This document shows, one piece after another, positions 41,751 to 47,676 of a stretch of 47,676 bases of DNA. The stretch is taken from assembly GCA_012719175.1 (NCBI GenBank), contig JAAYAX010000003.1:1-47676 (forward strand), written 5' to 3'. A program made the position numbers and the translations under genes. The stretch comes from Methanomassiliicoccus sp. (GTDB taxonomy: Archaea; Thermoplasmatota; Thermoplasmata; Methanomassiliicoccales; Methanomassiliicoccaceae). The notes beneath the pieces are model-generated. The model saw only the letters and a list, made by a program, of their open reading frames with translations, ran no database searches and was not told where the DNA came from. How positions within the stretch are numbered: position 1 is the first letter of the stretch; each line of letters begins with the position of its first letter.

Positions 41751-43182
41751 CAGTGAGCACCTGCACCTTCTCCGCCCCTGTGCCCTTGGCCACGAGGGAG
41801 ATGTCACGCGTGATCTCGGACAGGTCTCCTGGGAGCTGCACCTGCACGATGACCGTGGCGTTGGTCTTGTAATCCAGGCTCAGGTCCAGGACGTTGGTGG
41901 CATCCACGGCCGAGGAGTTGGACAGGAACAATGACGCTGACCAGTTCCTCGGTACATCCTCCAGGGTCAGCCTCAGATCGTTATCGATGTTACCGGTGTT
42001 GTTGATGAACACCTGGAAAACGGCCATCCCACCAGCGGCCACGGTGGTGTTGTTGCCACCCAGGGCGGTCATCTCGAATGAGTAGTCAGGCGTCACCATT
42101 ATGATGGGCTGGGGAACGAAGGTCACTGTGAGAAGCAATAAGCCAGCTGTGCCCAGGGCCAAGGTGCGCTTGGGCAGCTTGCTGATATCGTTCAGGGGCG
42201 CGGGATGGTTCAGGCCCAGGAAGAAGACCAGGAGGGCGAAGAGGAACCATCCGTCATACAGCATCGCGACCAGTATCAGGGCGATGAACGTCGCATACCC
42301 CAGGTACTTGGCCTTATCTCCCAGCAGACCGCGGGCCACGTGCCCGCCGTCAAGCTGGCCTACCGGCAGCAAATTTATCGCGGTAACCAAAAAGCCCACC
42401 CACGCCGCGAAGGCGGTGGGATGCAGGGCCATGTTGTCAGCCATGGGCACCAGAAGGGAGAGGAGCTGGTACAGGGGCTGGATGACGACATACATAGCTC
42501 CCGCCTGCCCGATAGTGCCCTCCACCGCATGACCGTTCGCGGTCAGGAACAACCCTACTAGTGCCACCGGTATGGTGACAGCCAGGCCGCCCAGGGGACC
42601 GGCGATGCCTATGTCCACCAGGGCCCGGCGGCTAGGCATGGGGTCGCGCATGGAGATGAACGCCCCGAACGTTCCGAACGGGGGAATGGATGGGATGAAG
42701 TAAGGCAGGGAAGCGTCCACTTTGTGTCGCTTCGACATGAAGTAGTGCGACAGCTCGTGGATGCCCAGGATGGCCATGAGGGGGATGGCGAAGAACACCG
42801 CCCCGTTCAGGATGTTATCCACGGTGAGAAACTCAGGAGAGCCAGAGTAGTCGGACCACAGCAGCATGCCTGCCAGGGTGGTGGTCAGGAAGGTGATCAC
42901 GAGCAGGGAACGGTTGATCCACAAGTTGCGCTTCTTTCCTTGGGGAAGGCGCATAACGGTGACGGCGTGCTCCCCTCCCGAATAACTGATGATGGGCACG
43001 AACCCCTTGGCCTTCATGTCCTGGCGAAGGCTTTCGAAGTTCGACTCCAGCATGGTCTCGTCGGGTCGGACCAGCATCTTCACGGACTCGTAGCTGACCT
43101 TCACATCGTAGATGGAGAAATATTTCGCCACCATCGAGCGGACCAGCTCCACATCGGCCGTGATATCATTGGCTAGCATCAT
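41737..43182 (-). CDS. Site-2-type membrane metalloprotease (M50) with extracellular-type C-terminal domain
   Basis: A 481-residue intramembrane protease. An 85-residue soluble N-terminal domain precedes the first helix. Zinc ligands are HELSH at 142-146 in LGIHELSHYFMSKRH and the aspartate in NLLPVGQLDGGHVARG. FGTFGAFISMRDPMPSRRALVDIGIAGPLGG is the conserved S2P core. After about residue 350, beyond the last helix, a beta-sandwich-like domain (FQVFINNTGNIDNDLRLTLE) of NEW3/NPCBM-associated appearance should lie outside the cell. Such proteases cut anchored regulators. The tail might sense or bind surface material. M1 or M2 may initiate. Confidence 0.85.
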   Translation of the reverse strand: MMLANDITADVELVRSMVAKYFSIYDVKVSYESVKMLVRPDETMLESNFESLRQDMKAKGFVPIISYSGGEHAVTVMRLPQGKKRNLWINRSLLVITFLTTTLAGMLLWSDYSGSPEFLTVDNILNGAVFFAIPLMAILGIHELSHYFMSKRHKVDASLPYFIPSIPPFGTFGAFISMRDPMPSRRALVDIGIAGPLGGLAVTIPVALVGLFLTANGHAVEGTIGQAGAMYVVIQPLYQLLSLLVPMADNMALHPTAFAAWVGFLVTAINLLPVGQLDGGHVARGLLGDKAKYLGYATFIALILVAMLYDGWFLFALLVFFLGLNHPAPLNDISKLPKRTLALGTAGLLLLTVTFVPQPIIMVTPDYSFEMTALGGNNTTVAAGGMAVFQVFINNTGNIDNDLRLTLEDVPRNWSASLFLSNSSAVDATNVLDLSLDYKTNATVIVQVQLPGDLSEITRDISLVAKGTGAEKVQVLTVSVV

Positions 43183-43302
43183 TTCTCATTACACCTATTC
43201 AGAATATAACCCTTATGAACAAAGGAGCATGGAAGATAACCGAATGGGTCGTCAAATCCCAGGATAAGTTTCTATTATTCCTGGTCCGTTGAGGATAGTG
43301 AT

Positions 43303-43899
43303 ATGCTGTACGAGGAGCTTGACCAAGAGACCCGCCGATGGATGCTCATCGAGCACAAGGCCGAGGAGGAGAGCAATCCCTACAGGAGCCCCAACCTGTC
43401 ACCTCTTGGCAAGGAGCGGTTTCAGGTCCTGATGGAGGAAGCGCTGTCCGCAGGCAACGATGTGACCCTGGCTCAGGCCCTGAGCCCCAAGGAGATGTGG
43501 GCGGAGTATGAGCCCTCACCCCTGGGAGGCATAAGGAGGACCGAGCCGGAAAGAGCGGCCAAGACCCTGGCCAGGATGGAGTTCAACACCTGGTACGTCC
43601 GTGGTCTATGCCGCCGTCTAACAGAGGAGGGCGAGACCATGGTCCAGATATACCGGGCGGAGGCGGCGGACGCTCCCGGAGATACTTGCGACGCCTATGA
43701 GAACATGTTCCTGGAGATCCGTTTCCTTTACAATGGACATAGGATAAAGTACTGGCCGGTACGAAACGATAGGGCCTTCTCGGTCCCCTGCGGCCCCCAG
43801 TGCCGTCACTCGGTTCGCCGCATATCCTCAAGCGCAAAGGCCATGATCGAGCTTGAGGAGAGGCAGTTCGGAGCGGCCTTCAGGCGGCCTGGCCCCTGA
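43303..43899 (+). CDS. Unknown soluble protein (198 aa)
   Basis: No family is recognised. The protein is hydrophilic and rich in Glu and Arg, with a helical first half (LYEELDQETRRWMLIEHKAEEES). The second half contains NMFLEIRFLYNGHRIKYWPV and a Cys-x3-Cys-x-His cluster (CGPQCRH) that could bind metal. A TATA-like TTTCTATTATTCC lies about 30 bases before the ATG, suggesting no leader. It ends 38 bases before the UbiA-type gene, which has its own TATA, so cotranscription with lipid genes is uncertain. Confidence 0.65.
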   Translation: MLYEELDQETRRWMLIEHKAEEESNPYRSPNLSPLGKERFQVLMEEALSAGNDVTLAQALSPKEMWAEYEPSPLGGIRRTEPERAAKTLARMEFNTWYVRGLCRRLTEEGETMVQIYRAEAADAPGDTCDAYENMFLEIRFLYNGHRIKYWPVRNDRAFSVPCGPQCRHSVRRISSSAKAMIELEERQFGAAFRRPGP

Positions 43900-43937
43900 C
43901 GAAGGGTTATTATATTGACCTTATTAATCGGGCCCCT

Positions 43938-44759
43938 GTGAACCGGTTCATCCAGCTGTTCCGAGTGGGCAATTGCATCATGGGGGTGGTGGGCCTCCTC
44001 CTGGCCATGTTGGTGGCGGCGGGGACGAACATTGTGGACGACCCCATGGTCATCCTGATCTCCTCCGGCGTGGTGTTCCTGTTCATCATCGGGGGCAACT
44101 CCCTCAACGATTATTTGGACCGGGATGTGGACAAGCTTGCCCATCCTGAGCGGCCTCTGCCCTCTGGAAGGATGAGACCCGAGACAGCGCGGAACATCTC
44201 CATCGCTGCGTTCATCCTCTCCCTGGCCCTCTCCGTCCTGCTTTGGGACGTGGCCTCGTTCCTCATCGTGGTGTCGGCAGTTGCCATCATGCTGGCATAT
44301 GAACTCAGGACCAAGAAGATGGGGCTCGCCGGCAACCTCTCCATAGCCTGGCTGACAGGCGCGCTCTTCCTCCTGGGAGGAGCGGTTACAGGCAGGATAG
44401 AGGCTACTGTGGCCTTCGCCTTCATGGCCTTCCTGGCGACCCTGGGGAGGGAGATAGTCAAGGACGTCCAGGACATGAGCTCGGACTTCGACCGGAGGAC
44501 CCTGCCCCAGACCATAGGGGCGAGGAAGGCGGGGGCGGTGGCCAGCGCGGCCTTCCTGGTGGCGGTGCTGCTGTCCTTCGAGCCGTTCATCACCGGCCGC
44601 TTCGGCCTGGCGTATCTGGTGGCGGTGCTGTTCGCGGATGCAATTTTTATATACTGCTCCATTGTTCATTTCCGAAATCCCAAGCAGGGGCAGCGTTGGG
44701 CCAAGTACGGAATGTTGATGGCACTGGTGGCGTTCTTGCTAGGAGGTTTGTTGTTATGA
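43938..44759 (+). CDS. Digeranylgeranylglyceryl phosphate synthase (UbiA family)
   Basis: A 273-residue membrane prenyltransferase with eight or nine helices. The Mg-diphosphate motif NDYLDRDVD (Asn57-Asp65) and the second site KDVQDMSSD are those of the UbiA superfamily. Adjacent GGGP synthase makes DGGGP synthase, which adds the second geranylgeranyl chain of archaeal ether lipids, the best assignment. It starts with GTG about 26 bases after TTATTATATTG, so a leaderless GTG start is predicted. Its stop overlaps the next ATG (ATGA). The two consecutive lipid steps are thus translationally linked. Confidence 0.88.
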   Translation: MNRFIQLFRVGNCIMGVVGLLLAMLVAAGTNIVDDPMVILISSGVVFLFIIGGNSLNDYLDRDVDKLAHPERPLPSGRMRPETARNISIAAFILSLALSVLLWDVASFLIVVSAVAIMLAYELRTKKMGLAGNLSIAWLTGALFLLGGAVTGRIEATVAFAFMAFLATLGREIVKDVQDMSSDFDRRTLPQTIGARKAGAVASAAFLVAVLLSFEPFITGRFGLAYLVAVLFADAIFIYCSIVHFRNPKQGQRWAKYGMLMALVAFLLGGLLL

Positions 44760-45490
44760 CCGTCGATGAGTTGCTTAGGAACAAGCTCACAAAGGGCAGT
44801 CTGCATATGACCCTGATCGATCCTGCCAAGCAGGAACCCTCCCAGGCCGGAAGCATCGGTAAGGAGGCGTGCCAGCTGGGCACAGACGCCATCATGGTAG
44901 GAGGATCGACCGATGTTACCCAGCAGAATCTCGACGAGACAGTGCGGGCCATAAAGGCCAACGTCGATGTTCCGGTCATCTACTTCCCATCAGGGGCTCA
45001 CGCCATATCGCCACATGCGGATGCCATCTATTTCATGAGCATGCTGAACTCCCGTAACCTGAAAATGGTAATGGGGGAGCAGGTGCAGGGAGCCCCTGTC
45101 GTCAAGATGTTGAAGCTGGAGCCCTTGTCGATGGGCTACATCATCGTGGCCCCGGGAATGAAGGTGGGGGAAGTGGGGCAGGCTGATGTGATACCGCGGG
45201 ACAGCCCCAAGACCGCCGTGGCCTACGCTCTTGCGGCGCAATTCCTGGGTATGCGGTACGTATACCTGGAGGCGGGAAGCGGAGCCCCGGAACCGGTCCC
45301 TGAGGATATGATCAGGGCAGTGCGCGCAGCCATCGATGTCCCTCTCCTAGTGGGTGGGGGCATCAGGGATGCGGAGACCGCGGCCCGGGTCAAGGCTGCG
45401 GGAGCCAATATTGTGGTGACGGGCACAGTGGTGGAGGAGGGGCATTCCATGAGCCGCCTCCAGGAGATAATCGAAGCCATCCACTTGTGA
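44756..45490 (+). CDS. Geranylgeranylglyceryl phosphate synthase
   Basis: A 244-residue TIM-barrel prenyltransferase that joins geranylgeranyl diphosphate to glycerol 1-phosphate, the step that fixes archaeal lipid stereochemistry. Motifs are MTLIDPAKQ near residue 20 (substrate Asp22), MVGGSTDVT, YLEAGSGAPEP and GGGIRDAETA for phosphate binding. AGGAGGTTTG, inside the upstream gene, is a good ribosome site for the overlapping ATG. It is convergent with pdxT with five bases between stops. It belongs to the group II-like archaeal PcrB/GGGPS family by length. Confidence 0.93.
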   Translation: MTVDELLRNKLTKGSLHMTLIDPAKQEPSQAGSIGKEACQLGTDAIMVGGSTDVTQQNLDETVRAIKANVDVPVIYFPSGAHAISPHADAIYFMSMLNSRNLKMVMGEQVQGAPVVKMLKLEPLSMGYIIVAPGMKVGEVGQADVIPRDSPKTAVAYALAAQFLGMRYVYLEAGSGAPEPVPEDMIRAVRAAIDVPLLVGGGIRDAETAARVKAAGANIVVTGTVVEEGHSMSRLQEIIEAIHL

Positions 45491-45495
45491 TGATA

Positions 45496-46086
45496 TCATA
45501 GAAGGCCGAGAAGCATCTCGTGGATCCGGGAGTCCTCGGACAGCTCCGGGTGGAAGCTCAGCCCGATGAGGTTGTCCTGTCGCACCATAACTATCCTGCC
45601 TGCATGGGTCGATAGGACCTCGCACCTGCCCCAGATCCTATTTATTACAGGTGCGCGGATGAACACTCCGGGAAAGGGTGCGTCCAATCCTTTTACCTCC
45701 AAGGGAGCTTCGAAGCTCTCCCTCTGCCGCCCGAAGGCGTTACGGTCAACGGCAATGTCCACAAGCTCAAGAAGCTCCGTCCCGGTCTTGTGCACTTCGT
45801 CGTCGCCCTCCTTGGCCAGAAGTACACATCCTGCGCAGGTACCCATGATGGGCATGCCCTCCCTCGCCCTGTTGACAATTTGGTCATGTAGACCATGACG
45901 GCTCAATAGCTTGGAGATGGCAGTGCTCTCCCCGCCCGGTATTATGAGGCAGGAGACCTGCTCCAGCTCCTCCAGTCGCCTGACGGTGATAACGCTGCCT
46001 CTACGCCCATTGTTCGCAACAGCCCTCTCCAAGGACCGCACATGCTCAGGGAAAGCTCCCTGGACGGCGATCACGCCTGCCTTCAT
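45496..46086 (-). CDS. pdxT: Pyridoxal 5'-phosphate synthase glutaminase subunit PdxT
   Basis: A 196-residue class I glutamine amidotransferase that supplies ammonia to PdxS for vitamin B6 synthesis. VIAVQGAFPEHVRSLE and IIPGGESTAISKLL are family signatures. The catalytic triad is Cys84 in GTCAGCVLLA with His and Glu in LSFHPELSED. The synthase partner pdxS is not in the window. No Shine-Dalgarno is visible before the ATG, so leaderless initiation is likely. The gene stands alone between the lipid genes and the receiver-domain protein. Confidence 0.95.
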   Translation of the reverse strand: MKAGVIAVQGAFPEHVRSLERAVANNGRRGSVITVRRLEELEQVSCLIIPGGESTAISKLLSRHGLHDQIVNRAREGMPIMGTCAGCVLLAKEGDDEVHKTGTELLELVDIAVDRNAFGRQRESFEAPLEVKGLDAPFPGVFIRAPVINRIWGRCEVLSTHAGRIVMVRQDNLIGLSFHPELSEDSRIHEMLLGLL

Positions 46087-46262
46087 GAGGAGGCGTCAGC
46101 AATGACCTTGGTCAATAACATTTCGCCTTCAGGCTCAATCACGGTCATGGGTAGGTGTGAAAGGATTGCCCCCATTGTCTTCTGACGAAAAAATGGATGA
46201 ATAAAGGAGTTTCAGGGCTCAGGGGATGTCTCAGCCCCGGAGGCCATTCCCACTTGGAAAGG

Positions 46263-47676
46263 TCACTTTCTAGACATAACCTCGGCCATCACTCGTGACA
46301 GTTGGTCTCCAAGATAGGGTTTGAGGAGCCTTGCCGAGAACCCTTGCGACTCCAGTTCCTCGGCGGGAGGCATATCTCCCTTGGGGCCGGTGGCGATGAG
46401 ACGGGCCTGCGGGATCTGCTCCCAGATCCTGTTCGCCACCTGCTGTCCAGGTGTGCCCTCGCCGTTGACATAGTCCATGATGACCATGTCAAAGGGCTCG
46501 TGGATATCCACAGCCTGCTTGCATAGGATTATGGCCTCTTCCTCGTCACGGGCGATCTCCACCTTGTAGCCCAAGTACTGCAGGAGGTCCCCTATGGTCT
46601 CCAGCACGCTCTCGTCATCATCAAGTATGAGGACCTTCCCCTTTCCCTTGACCAGCGAGGTGGGCTCGTCGTTCACCCCCATAAGCTTGTTGCGTGCGGT
46701 GTTGGTGGCGGTCTCTATCTGCTTGAGCATCCCGTACATCCGCCCCTCAGGTATGACGTACTCCTTGGCCAAGGACACGCTGCCCAGTATCGCTGTGAGC
46801 GGATCGTCCAAGGCAGCTGTGGGGCTGGGCGGCTCAGGGGCCTTCTCTACTACAGCTGGCAGAATTTTGGGGATGACCGGTCGTGGCGAGAAGGTAAGAA
46901 CAGTTCCCTTTCCTCCTTCGGGATCGACAACGGATGATGCTCTGACATCGAACTCCACACCCTCCGCGACGGAGGTACGGAAATCCGCCCGGCCGAGGTC
47001 CAGGTCAGGAAGCACATCGTTCGCAGGACGGCCCTCCAGTTCCATTGTGCCCAACAAGTTGCGAAGGGCAGGATTGCTTCTTAGGATCTTCCCATCTGAA
47101 GATATGACCGCCACTCCGGTGCGCATGCCATCGATGATGGCCTTCAGGCGGGACACCTCCTTGGATGACGCGACGCGCTCCGCCTCTATCACCGCCGCCT
47201 TGGTGCTGAGCTCCTCGTGTAGACGGGACAGTTCCTCGTTGGCCTTGAGGGCTGCCTGTTGACGGCTCTCTAGCTCGGCGGTACGATCGTTCAGCTCCAT
47301 TACCTTGGTTGTCAGGGTCCCCTTCAAGGCCTCTATCGTGGACAGGGCTTCTACAAGGGACTGGTCCTTAGCTCCGAGGTCGGCCCTGACCGCCGATAGA
47401 TCTTGCGCGGTCTGGTCCAGGGACGTACTGGTGCTGAAGTATTGTTCCTTCACCTGGGCCAGCTCGTTCTTTGTGGAGTCCAGCTCCTCGGTCGTTGACT
47501 GGTACTTCTCATTCAGCTGAGCAAGCTCGTTCTTTGTGGAATCCAGCTCCTCGGTGGTTGTTAGATTCTGTTCCTTGAGCTGCGTTAGCTCGTTCTTTGT
47601 AGTGTCCAGTTCTCCAGTGGCTGCAATGTGCTGTTCCTTGAGCTGCGTTAGCTCGTTCTTTGTAGTGTCCAGTTCT
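46263..47676 (-). CDS. Coiled-coil / PAS / degenerate DHp / receiver protein (5' end outside window)
   Basis: The frame is open to the right edge, covering at least 471 residues. It begins inside a long coiled coil of 21-residue repeats (47130-47675). A PAS-like domain follows (about 46870-47140, GMRTGVAVISSDGKILRSNP). Then comes a helix pair resembling a histidine-kinase DHp (46680-46823, DDPLTAILGSVSLAKEYV) in which the phospho-accepting His is absent. The C-terminus is a receiver domain (46263-46637) with the acidic cluster LILDDDES, phospho-acceptor Asp at 46473-46475 in VIMDYV, and LLKPY. No kinase ATPase domain is present. A stand-alone response regulator or scaffold is likely. Output is unknown. 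Confidence 0.82.
   Translation of the reverse strand, partial: ELDTTKNELTQLKEQHIAATGELDTTKNELTQLKEQNLTTTEELDSTKNELAQLNEKYQSTTEELDSTKNELAQVKEQYFSTSTSLDQTAQDLSAVRADLGAKDQSLVEALSTIEALKGTLTTKVMELNDRTAELESRQQAALKANEELSRLHEELSTKAAVIEAERVASSKEVSRLKAIIDGMRTGVAVISSDGKILRSNPALRNLLGTMELEGRPANDVLPDLDLGRADFRTSVAEGVEFDVRASSVVDPEGGKGTVLTFSPRPVIPKILPAVVEKAPEPPSPTAALDDPLTAILGSVSLAKEYVIPEGRMYGMLKQIETATNTARNKLMGVNDEPTSLVKGKGKVLILDDDESVLETIGDLLQYLGYKVEIARDEEEAIILCKQAVDIHEPFDMVIMDYVNGEGTPGQQVANRIWEQIPQARLIATGPKGDMPPAEELESQGFSARLLKPYLGDQLSRVMAEVMSRK
47424..47675 (-). repeat. 63-bp tandem repeats (21-residue coiled-coil units)
   Basis: Four near-identical 63-base units are seen, each encoding ELD-S/T-TKNEL-T/A-Q-x-KEQ followed by six variable residues. 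Each unit is three heptads. Further units (47130-47423) keep the 21-residue period but have diverged. The array continues beyond the window, so the full number is unknown. The two rightmost units share long identical stretches, which points to recent duplication. Confidence 0.9.

Noticed and set aside
40776-41807. 343-codon minus-strand open frame
   Set aside because: It lies opposite Trm-G10, which has THUMP and DPPYG motifs. The frame has no recognisable domain and no start signal.
1-47676. CRISPR arrays, insertion sequences, rRNA genes and pyrrolysine-type genes
   Set aside because: No regularly spaced direct repeats, transposase-like frames with terminal repeats, rRNA segments, or in-frame amber codons in methyltransferase genes were seen. 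The only methyltransferase system is MtaBC.

Overview
The window is chromosomal DNA from a moderately GC-rich methanogenic archaeon. Archaeal identity comes from ribosomal proteins eL42 and eS27, aIF2-alpha, Nop10, RadA, an archaeal CCA-adding enzyme, Dph6, a tRNA-Tyr with a 37/38 intron, and two adjacent ether-lipid genes (GGGP synthase and a UbiA-type prenyltransferase). Methanol-dependent methanogenesis is shown by mtaC and mtaB, which keep the corrinoid and zinc ligands, opposite a RamA-family corrinoid activase. GC content and this mixture suggest a Methanomassiliicoccales-like lineage. That placement is inference, because no rRNA is present. Many genes have a TATA-like box about 25 bases before the start codon and no Shine-Dalgarno, so leaderless transcripts appear common.

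Layout. 1-2.5 kb: the 5' part of an anchored transglutaminase-like protein, a gene-poor stretch with one small ORF, and tRNA-Pro(UGG). 2.5-7.7 kb: a transferred-looking redox cassette. It has a TetR-SDR pair whose SDR stop lies inside the tRNA-Pro gene, and a DUF6326-like/MDR/MDR operon divergent from an HTH_10 regulator. 8.0-13.0 kb: a membrane-protein block (ClC channel, VIT-like transporter, an unknown six-helix protein, two DUF308/HdeD-like proteins). 13.5-20.7 kb: an RsuA/RluB-type pseudouridine synthase, an M48 protease, a double-Lrp regulator, two small membrane proteins (one with a di-heme-like histidine pattern) and a large secreted Ig/beta-helix protein.

21.4-26.5 kb: an SSS symporter with a structured leader, a methyltransferase with dph6, and an overlapping zinc-ribbon/creatininase-family/rpiA operon. 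26.9-29.2 kb: the translation operon eL42-eS27-aIF2alpha-Nop10-PAC2. 29.3-32.2 kb: a ribbon-helix-helix regulator with a palindromic leader, tRNA-Tyr, dadD-like deaminase and an MBL hydrolase. 32.3-37.3 kb: the methanol module. A short CobW/HypB-type GTPase, a histidine-tailed partner and the RamA-like activase form one operon, convergent with mtaCB.

37.6-47.7 kb: cca, a small membrane protein, radA, Trm-G10, a site-2 protease with an extracellular-type tail, an unknown protein, the two lipid genes, pdxT, and the 3' part of a coiled-coil/PAS/receiver protein. The strongest candidates for something undescribed are the metallochaperone-like pair tied to corrinoid activation, the receiver protein with a dead DHp domain, and the H-x13-H membrane protein. 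No CRISPR array, insertion sequence or rRNA was seen.
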